DNA from: an uncultured Lachnospiraceae bacterium
Lineage (GTDB): Bacteria; Bacillota; Clostridia; Lachnospirales; Lachnospiraceae
Assembly: GCA_910577765.1 (NCBI GenBank)
Contig: CAJTOV010000096.1
Coordinates: 1-15,244, forward strand
Length of the DNA: 15,244 nucleotides
Direction: 5' to 3'
In this document: positions 1 to 7,351 of the stretch, piece after piece
Position numbering within the stretch: the stretch's first letter is position 1
How the letters are laid out: the number at the start of each line of letters is the position of its first letter
The notes under the pieces: model-generated
What the model was told of the DNA's origin: nothing
Database searches by the model: none
The model's input: only the letters and a program-made list of their open reading frames with translations
Translations under genes and position numbers: made by a program

Positions 1-1
1 T

Positions 2-49
2 CTGGTGCTTGCTATGGTGCTGCCGGTGGTGCTGAGCGCACTTATGTAA
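2..49 (+). CDS. C-terminal end of an upstream membrane protein (partial)
   Basis: The first bases read as an open frame starting at position 2 and ending at a TAA at 47-49. The 15 visible residues (ending VLPVVLSALM) are almost all hydrophobic, as expected for the last membrane segment of an integral membrane protein. The stop lies 24 nt before the next start, so the two genes are probably co-transcribed. The family cannot be told from 15 residues. The reading rests on hydrophobicity and spacing only. Confidence 0.5.
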   Translation: MVLAMVLPVVLSALM

Positions 50-73
50 TCGGAACTGGATTGAGGAGAGATT

Positions 74-1897
74 ATGAGAAGTCAGGTTACAGTTAAGGCG
101 GGGCTTAAGCCCCGCGGCGCTGCCTTTGCCATGGTGCTGGCCCTGGGGCTTCTGGCAGCCACGCCGGCCTGGGCCCAGGAAACCCGGTTCCCGGAAGGGG
201 TCTTTGTGGGGGAATTCAGCCTGGGAGGCATGACCCAGGACCAGGCCCAGGACACGGTCAGCGCTTACATGAAAGAGATGGAAAGCCGGGGGGTCCGCCT
301 GGTGGTGGACGGGAATCCGGTGAATGCTACCGCAGGCCAGTTAGGCTATGTCTGGGAGAACCCGGACGCGGTAAAGGAGGCAGCCGGCCATGTGAAAGGG
401 GGCAATCTGGTCCAGCGCTACATGGAACAGAAGGACCTGGAGAAGAGCCCGGTACACATTGACCTGAAAGCCAGCGTAGGGGAGGCCCAGGTGACGTCCT
501 TTATTGAGGAGCACTGCGCCGGCATGATGCAGGAGCCCCAGAACGCAGCCATTACCCGGGTGGACGGTGCATTCCAGATCACACCCGGTGTCACCGGCAA
601 GACCGTGGATATGGCTGCCACAAAGAAGGCCCTGGACCAGGCCCTGGCAGAGCCTGGGAAGGAGGACGTGGAGGCCCAGGCGGTGATCACGTTAAAGGAA
701 CCGGATGTAAAGGAAGAGGATCTGGCCAGCATCCAGGATGTGCTGGGAACCTTTTCCACGGATTTCAGCAGCAGCGGGGCTTCCCGGTCTGCCAACCTGT
801 CCAACGGCGCTTCCAAGATCAACGGCCATGTGCTGATGCCTGGGGAGACCTTGTCCGGGTACGAGTGCATGCACCCCTTTACCATTGCCAACGGCTACCG
901 GACGGCAGCGGCTTATGAGAACGGCCAGGTGGTGGACAGCATCGGCGGCGGCGTGTGCCAGATTGCCACCACCCTTTACAATGCGGCCTTGCGGGCGGAG
1001 CTGGAGATTACCCAGCGCCAGAACCACTCCATGATTGTAGGCTATGTGCGGCCTTCCATGGACGCGGCCATTGCAGGTACTTACAAGGATATCAAGATTA
1101 CCAACAATTACGGAACCCCTATCTATGTGGAAGGGGGCACCTCCGGCAGGACCCTGACCTTTACCATCTACGGCAAGGAGACACGGCCCGGGAACCGGAA
1201 GGTGGAGTATGTTTCCGAGACCCTGCGGGTGGTGGACCCGGGAGCGCCTACGGAGCGGGTGGATCTGTCCATGGCTCCGGGAGCCAGACGCCAGGTCCAG
1301 TCTGCCCACCGGGGCCTAAAGTCCAGGCTCTGGAAGGTAGTGACCGTAGATGGAAATGAAACCGAGCGCACACTGCTGAACGAGGATACTTACAATGCGT
1401 CCAAGGCCATTGTACTGGTAGGGCCTCCGGCGCCGGTGGTGCCTGCGGACCCGTCCCTGATACCGGGACAGCCGGTGGATCCGGCCCAGGCAGGAGAAGC
1501 AGGCCAGCCGGGAGAAGCAGGCCAGCCGGGAGAAAGCCCGGGTCCGGCAGGTCCCGGCCAGGGCCAGTCCGGCGCTGCCGGGACAGACAGTGGCAGCCAG
1601 GGCCAGACCGGTCCATCCGGCGGCAGTGGTGACGCCCAGGGTGGACAGGCATCCTCCCAGGGCGGAGACAGCAGCTCCGGGAATCCGGGGGCGTCGGCAC
1701 CAGCCCCGTCCACTGCCGATCCGTCCCAGTCAACCCCAGCCCCGTCGGCTCCCAGTCCGGCCCCGGCCGACCCGGCGCCGGCATCTTCGGCAGCCGATTC
1801 TGCTCCGGCAGCCCCTGCCCCACCGGCAGCCGACCCTGCCCCGGCGGCACCGGCAGATCCGGCGCCTGCCCCGGCAGATCCCGGTGCGGCAGCATAA
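74..1897 (+). CDS. Secreted VanW-domain protein with YoaR-like N-terminal region and Pro/Ala-rich tail
   Basis: This is a 607-residue exported protein. Residues 1-34 form a signal peptide: a basic start, a hydrophobic core and a cleavage-like AWA-QE site. Residues 38-240 resemble the putative peptidoglycan-binding repeats that precede VanW domains (GGMTQDQA at the start). Residues 245-380 are the VanW domain, with the GGGVCQIATTLYNA motif (Cys295) and NHSMIVGYVRPSMDA. Residues 380-450 look like a G5-type beta domain. From about 460 to the end the sequence is low-complexity Gly/Pro/Ala/Ser, starting with a short repeated GEAGQP segment. The VanW domain takes its name from a gene of some vancomycin-resistance clusters, but its biochemical activity is not established. 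A cell-wall role is inference. The ATG at 74 follows a GAGGAGAG ribosome binding site. No sortase motif or C-terminal anchor is seen, so the tail may span or bind the wall. Confidence 0.88.
   Translation: MRSQVTVKAGLKPRGAAFAMVLALGLLAATPAWAQETRFPEGVFVGEFSLGGMTQDQAQDTVSAYMKEMESRGVRLVVDGNPVNATAGQLGYVWENPDAVKEAAGHVKGGNLVQRYMEQKDLEKSPVHIDLKASVGEAQVTSFIEEHCAGMMQEPQNAAITRVDGAFQITPGVTGKTVDMAATKKALDQALAEPGKEDVEAQAVITLKEPDVKEEDLASIQDVLGTFSTDFSSSGASRSANLSNGASKINGHVLMPGETLSGYECMHPFTIANGYRTAAAYENGQVVDSIGGGVCQIATTLYNAALRAELEITQRQNHSMIVGYVRPSMDAAIAGTYKDIKITNNYGTPIYVEGGTSGRTLTFTIYGKETRPGNRKVEYVSETLRVVDPGAPTERVDLSMAPGARRQVQSAHRGLKSRLWKVVTVDGNETERTLLNEDTYNASKAIVLVGPPAPVVPADPSLIPGQPVDPAQAGEAGQPGEAGQPGESPGPAGPGQGQSGAAGTDSGSQGQTGPSGGSGDAQGGQASSQGGDSSSGNPGASAPAPSTADPSQSTPAPSAPSPAPADPAPASSAADSAPAAPAPPAADPAPAAPADPAPAPADPGAAA
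1493..1540 (+). repeat. 18-bp tandem repeat inside the VanW-protein tail
   Basis: An 18-bp unit (GGAGAAGC followed by AGGCCAGCCG) occurs at 1493-1510 and again identically at 1511-1528. A partial third copy starts at 1529. In frame it encodes GEAGQP repeats, a short Gly-X-Y-like stretch at the start of the low-complexity tail. Identical units suggest recent slippage and possible length variation between strains. Confidence 0.8.
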
Positions 1898-1935
1898 GCG
1901 CGGCCGCCAAGGCAGCATAGAGGAACCGGACCATT

Positions 1936-2550
1936 ATGATTCATAAAATAGAACGGGACAACACTGGTCTCATGGAAGTAGGGCAGGACCTGGCCGTAGC
2001 CGGATGGCCGGGATTTGCCGGTACCGTCCTGGCTGTGGAAGCGGCCAGAAGGAAACTGGAGGCCTGGTTTTCGGCAGAATACCTGGATGAGATCCGGGAC
2101 TGCCCGTACCAGGTGCAGCTTCCGGGCCGGAAGCACTGGCAGGACCTGGGCATTGCAGACGGGGAACCGGTAGGGGAAGGCGGGATCATGACCACTGTCT
2201 GGAATCTGTCCGGGGCCTACGGCCTGGGGGTGGAGCTGGTGCTGCGGGACATTCCCCTGCGCCAGGAGACCATCGAAATCTGCCAGCGGCTGGATCTGAA
2301 CCCCTACCGGCTTTACGGGGCAGGGAGCTGGCTTCTGGCATCCCCCAACGGAGGCCGGCTTGTGAAGAACCTGGAAAAACTGGGGATTCCGGCAGCGGTC
2401 ATGGGCAGGGTCACGGGAGGCAATGCCCGGGCCGTGATCCACGGGGAGACCGTGGCCTACCTGGAGCGGCCCAGGCGGGACGAGCTTAAGAACCTGGAGG
2501 ACTATAAGGAGGCAATCGGACATGAGAGAGAAAATTCTGGCAGTTATTGA
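1936..2550 (+). CDS. AIR synthase-related protein resembling the C-terminal half of HypE
   Basis: This is a 204-residue cytoplasmic protein. Residues 85-195 resemble the C-terminal domain of the AIR synthase/HypE/ThiL superfamily. Seen features are GEGGIMTTVWNLSGAYGLGVEL, then IPLRQETIEICQRLDLNPYRL, GAGSWLLASP and LGIPAAVMGRVT, in the order typical of HypE-like proteins. Full HypE is about 330-340 residues; here the N-terminal ATP-binding half is absent and the first 80 residues do not resemble it. Relatives are often labelled 'hydrogenase maturation factor', but no other hydrogenase or hyp gene is in view, so that role is doubtful. The ATG at 1936 is preceded by AGGAA with rather long spacing. 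The end overlaps the next gene by 29 nt, so the two are probably translationally coupled. The biochemical role is unknown. Confidence 0.72.
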   Translation: MIHKIERDNTGLMEVGQDLAVAGWPGFAGTVLAVEAARRKLEAWFSAEYLDEIRDCPYQVQLPGRKHWQDLGIADGEPVGEGGIMTTVWNLSGAYGLGVELVLRDIPLRQETIEICQRLDLNPYRLYGAGSWLLASPNGGRLVKNLEKLGIPAAVMGRVTGGNARAVIHGETVAYLERPRRDELKNLEDYKEAIGHERENSGSY

Positions 2551-3004
2551 GAAAAACAGCAGAATCGATATTAAGGACCTGGCAGTTCTGCTGGGAGAGA
2601 ATGAAGCGGCAGTGGCCAACGAGATTGCCGAGATGGAAAAAGAACATATTATTTGCGGATACCACACCCTGATCAACTGGGAGAACACCAGCGAGGAGAA
2701 GGTGGTGGCCTTAATTGAGGTAAAGGTGACTCCCCAGCGGGGCATGGGCTTTGACAAGCTGGCCGAGCGCATTTACCAGTACAGCGAAGTCACGGCCGTG
2801 TACCTGATGTCCGGGGCCTACGATTTTACGGTGATCATTGAGGGAAAGACCATGCGCCAGGTGGCCCAGTTCGTATCCGACAAGCTGGCGCCCCTGGATT
2901 CCGTACTAAGCACAGCCACCCATTTTGTGCTGAAAAAATACAAGGATCACGGCACGGTTCTCTGTGACCAGATCCAGGATGAAAGGATGCTGATTACGCC
3001 GTGA
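2522..3004 (+). CDS. Lrp/AsnC-family transcriptional regulator
   Basis: This is a 160-residue DNA-binding regulator. Residues 1-48 form the winged helix-turn-helix (REKILAVIEKNSRIDIKDLA, then EAAVANEIAEMEKEHII). Residues 58-150 form the AsnC effector-binding domain, with ALIEVKV and the characteristic GAYDF turn. Family members usually bind amino acids and assemble as dimers or octamers. The ATG at 2522 lies 9 nt after AAGGAGG, which sits inside the preceding gene, so the 29-nt overlap is real. The stop overlaps the aminotransferase GTG start by 4 nt (GTGA). The arrangement suggests it senses a substrate or product of that aminotransferase and controls the local operon; the effector is not known. 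Confidence 0.92.
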   Translation: MREKILAVIEKNSRIDIKDLAVLLGENEAAVANEIAEMEKEHIICGYHTLINWENTSEEKVVALIEVKVTPQRGMGFDKLAERIYQYSEVTAVYLMSGAYDFTVIIEGKTMRQVAQFVSDKLAPLDSVLSTATHFVLKKYKDHGTVLCDQIQDERMLITP

Positions 3005-4170
3005 GAAACCCCTTATCTGAAAAGATCGTGACGATTCCCCCATCGGGAATCCGCAAATTTTTTGATATTGCCAGCGAGATGAAGGATGCCGTGTCCCTGG
3101 GTGTGGGGGAGCCGGATTTTGATACCCCCTGGCACATCCGGGAGGAAGGCATTTACTCCCTGGAGAAGGGCCGCACCTTCTACACCGCCAACGCAGGTCT
3201 CCGGGACCTGCGGGTGGAGATTCACAATTATCTGAAACGCCGGTGCGGTCTGGACTATGACCCGGACAAGGAGACACTGGTGACGGTAGGCGGCAGCGAG
3301 GCCATTGACATTGCCATGCGGGCCATGCTGGACCCGGGGGATGAGGTGCTGGTGCCCCAGCCCAGCTTCGTGTCCTATGTGCCCTGCACCATTCTGGCAG
3401 GAGGCGTGGCAGTGCCCATTGCCCTGGAAGAGAAGGACCAGTTCCGTCTGACCCCGGAGAAGCTGCTGGAGAAGATCACTCCCCGGACCAAGATTCTGGT
3501 AATGCCCTTCCCCAACAATCCCACCGGCGCCATTATGACCAGGCCGGAGCTGGAGCAGATCGCGGAGATTGTGAAAGAACACGACCTGTTTGTACTGTCC
3601 GACGAGATCTATTCGGAGCTGACCTACGGGGGAGCGGACCATGTGTCCATTGCCTCTTTGCCGGGGATGAAGGAACGGACCGTGCTGATCAACGGCTTTT
3701 CCAAGGCATTTGCCATGACCGGCTGGCGTTTAGGGTATGCCTGCGCTCCCGAGATCATTTTAAAGCAGATGCTGAAAATACACCAGTTCGCCATTATGTG
3801 CGCCCCCACCACCAGCCAGTTCGCGGCCATTGATGCCATGAAGAACAGCGACGGGGACGTGGACCGGATGCGGGAGTCTTACGACCAGCGGCGCCGGTAC
3901 CTGCTTCACGCCTTTGAGGAAATGGGCCTGGAGTGCTTTGAGCCTCTGGGGGCATTTTATGCCTTCCCCAGCATCCGGCGGTTCGGCATGACCTCCGACG
4001 AATTTGCGGTCCGTCTGCTGAAGGAAGAGAAGGTGGCCGTGGTGCCGGGAACCGCCTTCGGCGACAGTGGGGAAGGCTACCTGCGGATTTCCTACGCTTA
4101 CTCCCTAAAGAGCCTGAAGGAGGCCCTGGGCCGGATGGAGCGGTTTGTGCGGAAGCTGGATAACCGGTAA
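3001..4170 (+). CDS. Class I/II PLP-dependent aminotransferase
   Basis: This is a 389-residue fold-type I aminotransferase, the normal length for the AspC/PatA-like group. Visible active-site elements are GVGEPDFDTPWHI near the N-terminus, Asn173 in PNNPTG, Asp201 and Tyr204 in SDEIYSEL, the PLP Schiff-base Lys235 in GFSKAFAMTGWRLGY, and Arg362 in GYLRISYAYS, which would bind the substrate carboxylate. It should exchange an amino group between an amino acid and a 2-oxo acid in the cytoplasm. The amino-acid substrate cannot be read from these motifs; aspartate, aromatic or branched-chain are all possible. The GTG start overlaps the Lrp gene stop, so translation is probably coupled. It follows the regulator directly and is 19 nt before trmL. 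Confidence 0.92.
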   Translation: MRNPLSEKIVTIPPSGIRKFFDIASEMKDAVSLGVGEPDFDTPWHIREEGIYSLEKGRTFYTANAGLRDLRVEIHNYLKRRCGLDYDPDKETLVTVGGSEAIDIAMRAMLDPGDEVLVPQPSFVSYVPCTILAGGVAVPIALEEKDQFRLTPEKLLEKITPRTKILVMPFPNNPTGAIMTRPELEQIAEIVKEHDLFVLSDEIYSELTYGGADHVSIASLPGMKERTVLINGFSKAFAMTGWRLGYACAPEIILKQMLKIHQFAIMCAPTTSQFAAIDAMKNSDGDVDRMRESYDQRRRYLLHAFEEMGLECFEPLGAFYAFPSIRRFGMTSDEFAVRLLKEEKVAVVPGTAFGDSGEGYLRISYAYSLKSLKEALGRMERFVRKLDNR

Positions 4171-4189
4171 GGGCAGGAGGACAGATACC

Positions 4190-4681
4190 GTGGACATTGT
4201 ATTATACGAACCGGAGATGCCCCTGAATACAGGAAACATCGGCAGGACCTGCGTGGCCACCGGCACCCGGCTCCATCTCATTGAGCCTCTGGGCTTTAAG
4301 CTTGGGGACAAGGCGGTGAAGCGGGCCGGGCTGGATTACTGGGACAAGCTGGATGTGCGGGTCTACTGCGATTACCAGGAGTTCCTTGAGAAGAATCCGG
4401 GGGCAAGGATCTACATGGCCACCACCAAGGCCCGTCGGACCTACACGGACGTGGCCTACGAGCCGGACTGCTGCCTGATGTTCGGCAGCGAAAGCGCGGG
4501 AATCCCCGAGGAGCTTCTGGTCAGGAACCAGGACCGCTGCGTGCGGATTCCCATGTGGGGAGACATCCGCTCCCTGAATCTGGCGAATTCCGTGGCCATT
4601 GTGCTGTATGAGGCACTGCGGCAGAACGGGTTTGAGAAGATGAACCGTCAAGGGAGCCTGCACCGGCTGGAGTGGCAGTGA
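4190..4681 (+). CDS. trmL: tRNA (cytidine(34)-2'-O)-methyltransferase TrmL
   Basis: This is a 163-residue SPOUT-class methyltransferase. The family methylates the ribose 2'-OH of the wobble base (position 34) of tRNA-Leu isoacceptors, using S-adenosylmethionine. Motifs seen are IVLYEPEMPLNTGNIGRTC at the N-terminus, LIEPLGF, AGLDYW, then the trefoil-knot SAM site LMFGSESAGIPEELL and IPMWGDIRSLNLANSVAIVL. The length matches TrmL (about 155-165). I chose the GTG at 4190 because AGGAGG lies at 4175-4180 and the protein then begins just before the conserved IVLYEPE strand. An in-frame upstream start at 4145 would overlap the aminotransferase and add a non-conserved leader. Probably the last gene of the first operon; a hairpin follows it. 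Confidence 0.93.
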   Translation: MDIVLYEPEMPLNTGNIGRTCVATGTRLHLIEPLGFKLGDKAVKRAGLDYWDKLDVRVYCDYQEFLEKNPGARIYMATTKARRTYTDVAYEPDCCLMFGSESAGIPEELLVRNQDRCVRIPMWGDIRSLNLANSVAIVLYEALRQNGFEKMNRQGSLHRLEWQ

Positions 4682-4687
4682 CTGTAA

Positions 4688-4693
4688 TATAAT
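4688..4693 (+). promoter_or_regulatory. Possible -10 box of a promoter for the ABC exporter operon
   Basis: A perfect TATAAT lies 7 nt after the trmL stop. The -35 position holds no good match (GC-rich end of trmL), so this is a weak candidate. A start near 4700 would put the following hairpin in the 5' leader of the ABC operon. Confidence 0.3.
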
Positions 4694-4708
4694 CACGAAA
4701 CCCCAGGA

Positions 4709-4754
4709 TGTAAAGTCTTTCGTTGGGAAAAGGCTTTACACCTTTTCGGTTTTA
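4709..4754 (+). terminator. Hairpin after trmL, probable terminator or attenuator
   Basis: Positions 4709-4720 pair with 4729-4740 as a 12-bp stem with one G-U pair and an 8-nt loop. A moderately T-rich run (CCTTTTCGGTTTT) follows. It sits in the only sizeable gap between trmL and the ABC ATPase, 34 nt before the ATPase start, so it could end the first operon or act as an attenuator for the second. Confidence 0.55.
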
Positions 4755-4773
4755 TATGCCAAAGGAGACGACC

Positions 4774-5457
4774 ATGTTAGAAGTAACCGGACTTTGCAAG
4801 TCCTATGGAAAACAGAAGATACTGGACGCGGTTTCCTTTACGGCGGCTCCGGGCACCTGCGTGGGAATCGTGGGGAGCAACGGATGCGGGAAGACCACCC
4901 TGCTGTCCATTCTGGCCGGAGCGGTGAAGGCAGACCAGGGCAGCATCCGTTACCGGAACCAGGAGGCCACAGGCTCCCCCGGGGTCTTTGCCAGGGAGGC
5001 GGCCTACGTTCCCCAGGAGAATCCCCTGATCGAGGAACTGACGGTCCGGGATAATCTGTCCCTCTGGTACAGAGGAAGCCGCCGGGAGATGGAACAGGAC
5101 CTGGCCCAGGGCCCGGCCGCCATGCTGGGAATCCCTGCCATGCTGAAAAAGCCGGTTGCCAGATTGTCCGGAGGCATGAAAAAGCGTCTCAGCATTGCCT
5201 GCGCCTTGTCCAACCACGCGGGAACCCTGATTCTGGACGAGCCGGGAGCCGCCCTGGACATGGAGTGCAAGGCAGACATCCGGGCCTATCTGGAACAGTA
5301 CCGGAAAGAAGGCGGCACCGTGATCCTGACCTCCCACGAACAGTCCGAGCTGGCACTGTGCACCCGGATGTATGTGCTCCGGGGCGGAAGGCTGGAGGAA
5401 GTAAAGACCGGAATGACCGAGGAAGAGATGATTGCGGCTTTCCGGAACAATGATTGA
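4774..5457 (+). CDS. ABC-type exporter ATP-binding protein
   Basis: This 227-residue ABC ATPase is a single nucleotide-binding domain. In order it has Walker A GSNGCGKTT (Lys40), the Q-loop VPQENPLIEEL, the signature LSGGMKKR (131-138), Walker B TLILDEPGAALD (Asp155, catalytic Glu156) and the switch histidine His188 in LTSHEQSEL, so it should be active. I chose the ATG at 4774 because AAAGGAGA lies just upstream and the protein then starts at the usual first strand (MLEVTGLCKSYG). A longer frame upstream would run through the hairpin. It is followed after 19 nt by the zinc-ribbon gene and then two ABC-2 permeases. The natural role is therefore an exporter of the CcmA/DrrA-like group; the substrate is unknown. 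Confidence 0.93.
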   Translation: MLEVTGLCKSYGKQKILDAVSFTAAPGTCVGIVGSNGCGKTTLLSILAGAVKADQGSIRYRNQEATGSPGVFAREAAYVPQENPLIEELTVRDNLSLWYRGSRREMEQDLAQGPAAMLGIPAMLKKPVARLSGGMKKRLSIACALSNHAGTLILDEPGAALDMECKADIRAYLEQYRKEGGTVILTSHEQSELALCTRMYVLRGGRLEEVKTGMTEEEMIAAFRNND

Positions 5458-5476
5458 AAAGAGGGAGGAAGACAAC

Positions 5477-7327
5477 ATGAAATGTCCCAATTGCGGAACC
5501 GAGACAAATGATATGGAAAAGGTATGCAGCGTATGCAGTACGCCGCTGGAGGGTGATACATCTGCCGGCGGAGAAGAAAAGAACCAGGTGCCGGCAGATA
5601 CCCCGGCAGCCCCTGGAGCGGAAGCAGCGGAGACTGCTCCGGAGGCCTCCCAGGCAACCCCGGAGGTAACAGACGAATCCCCGGCAGCCCCGGCCCCGGA
5701 CACCCGTGCTTACATTCCTGCCGACCCGCCCGCAGGCGGAAAGAAGAACGGGGGAAAGATCGTCCTGGCAGCCGCCGGGATCGCGGCAGTGGCAGTCATC
5801 GGCGGCGGCGCGTTCTTCATCACCCGGATGCTCAATGCCAAGGACCCCAAGGAAGTGGTGATCGATGCCTTCAAAAATGTGTATTCGGAAGAGCAGACCT
5901 ACCCCATGAAAGAGATCTTCGGCTTTGAAGAACTGGCAGAGTCCTCTCTTACCGGCGATGTGGAGGCCGGACTGAGCCTGGTTCTGGACAGCTGTTCCGA
6001 GGCACAGGTGGATGCCTACAAGGGCTTGGGGATGGAGCTGGACGAGAAGCTTGACCGGACCAGCGGCCAGTTTTCCATGGATCTGGCAGCCATTTACAAC
6101 AGCATGGACCTGCTGACCCTGAATATGTACTATGGAAACGACACCCTGATGGTGGCCATGCCGGAGCTGGTAGACCAGGTATTTGTGGCGGATCTGGGAG
6201 AGGGTCTGGCGGAGCGTGTGGAGAATTCTCCCACCCTGGGACCTCTGATGGAAACAGAGGAGGTGGATGTAGAAGGCCTTATGGACTACATCAGGGAGCT
6301 GATGGAGAAAGCCCAGAGCGAGCAGACCACTGACCCCTACGGCATCCAGGGGGCCTGGACCCGGTATCAGGAAGGCTGTAAGGCCCAGGAGAAGTTCAAG
6401 GCGGCCCTGACTGTGGAGAAGTCTGACAAGGGCCGGTACCTGCTGGACGGCCAGGAGGTCCAGTGCCAGGGCTACCGGGTTCATATCAGCAAGGACTCCA
6501 TGATTGAGTTCCTGCGGGAATCCTCGGATTTCTTTTTGCAGGATGAAGAACTGAAAGAGACTTATCTGGAGAATCTGCGGACCGGCACAAAGCTCCTGGA
6601 GCTGACCGGAAGCAGCACGTCCTCTGCGGAGGAACTGCAGAAAGAGGTCTATGACACCCTCAGCGAGCAGGCCGAAATGCTGATCGACCGGCTGGACCAG
6701 GGGATGCAGGACGTGGATATGCAGGTCTTTGTGGACAAGAAAGGCCGGCTGGCAGCCCTGGAGGGAACCACAAACCTGGTCCAGGTGGACGAAACCACGG
6801 TGCCGGTGACCTTTGCGGTGAATCTGAAGGGCGGTACCTATCTGACCCAGAACGCCTGGGCTCAGGTAACCATGGACCGGCCCCTGGAGCCGGTGGCCCT
6901 GGAGCTGGAGAAGACCGGTGCCTATGACGGCAGTCAGCTGGACAGCAGCTACCGGATCGTCTGCAACGATGTGGAGATTCACCTGGAAGGAAACTATACG
7001 GTGGAAGGCGGCGATTACAGTCTTTCCGGAAATGTGGTCTATGAAGGCAGGGACCAGGGAAGCCTGGAGATTGCAGGGGTAGTGGACCAGCTGGAAAAGG
7101 GCAAATCCATCCACCTGGACATGGACCAGATCCGTCTGGAGATCACGGAGGTTCCCTTTGAGCTGACCATGAGCGGAGACTATTATATCGGCCCCATGAC
7201 CGGTTCCGTGTCAGAGCTTCAGGGAGAGACCATGGATGTGTTTGCGGCCACGGAGGACCAGTGGCAGGAGGTTTTCATGCGGGCCTTTTTCTCCCTGATG
7301 GGGATCATGGGACAGCTTGAAATGTAA
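5477..7327 (+). CDS. Zinc-ribbon protein with one membrane segment and a large outer domain
   Basis: This is a 616-residue protein. Residues 3-20 form a small zinc ribbon with four cysteines (Cys3, Cys6, Cys17, Cys20; CPNC and CSVC). Residues 30-88 are a Pro/Ala/Glu-rich linker. Residues 94-117 are one hydrophobic membrane segment (IVLAAAGIAAVAVIGGGAFF). The remaining ~495 residues are hydrophilic, beta-rich in appearance and predicted outside. This layout (cytoplasmic ribbon, one span, outer domain) is common among Lachnospiraceae proteins of unknown function. The ATG at 5477 follows GAGGGAGGAA; a longer frame upstream overlaps the ATPase gene and lacks the ribbon at its start. It is embedded between the ATPase and the permeases, so it is probably an accessory or sensor subunit of the exporter. 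I do not recognise the outer domain. Confidence 0.82.
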   Translation: MKCPNCGTETNDMEKVCSVCSTPLEGDTSAGGEEKNQVPADTPAAPGAEAAETAPEASQATPEVTDESPAAPAPDTRAYIPADPPAGGKKNGGKIVLAAAGIAAVAVIGGGAFFITRMLNAKDPKEVVIDAFKNVYSEEQTYPMKEIFGFEELAESSLTGDVEAGLSLVLDSCSEAQVDAYKGLGMELDEKLDRTSGQFSMDLAAIYNSMDLLTLNMYYGNDTLMVAMPELVDQVFVADLGEGLAERVENSPTLGPLMETEEVDVEGLMDYIRELMEKAQSEQTTDPYGIQGAWTRYQEGCKAQEKFKAALTVEKSDKGRYLLDGQEVQCQGYRVHISKDSMIEFLRESSDFFLQDEELKETYLENLRTGTKLLELTGSSTSSAEELQKEVYDTLSEQAEMLIDRLDQGMQDVDMQVFVDKKGRLAALEGTTNLVQVDETTVPVTFAVNLKGGTYLTQNAWAQVTMDRPLEPVALELEKTGAYDGSQLDSSYRIVCNDVEIHLEGNYTVEGGDYSLSGNVVYEGRDQGSLEIAGVVDQLEKGKSIHLDMDQIRLEITEVPFELTMSGDYYIGPMTGSVSELQGETMDVFAATEDQWQEVFMRAFFSLMGIMGQLEM

Positions 7328-7351
7328 CGTAACAGCAAAGAAAGAGGGATT

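Noticed and set aside
1390..2772. A 460-codon open frame on the - strand across the VanW tail and the next two genes
   Set aside because: It spans three real + strand genes. Its Gly/Ala-rich part mirrors the Pro/Ala-rich tail and it contains no recognisable motif.
5189..7114. A 641-codon open frame on the - strand opposite the zinc-ribbon gene
   Set aside because: The + strand gene has a clear ribosome binding site, zinc ribbon and membrane segment. The antisense frame shows no domain, no start signals and a composition expected from GC-rich codon bias.
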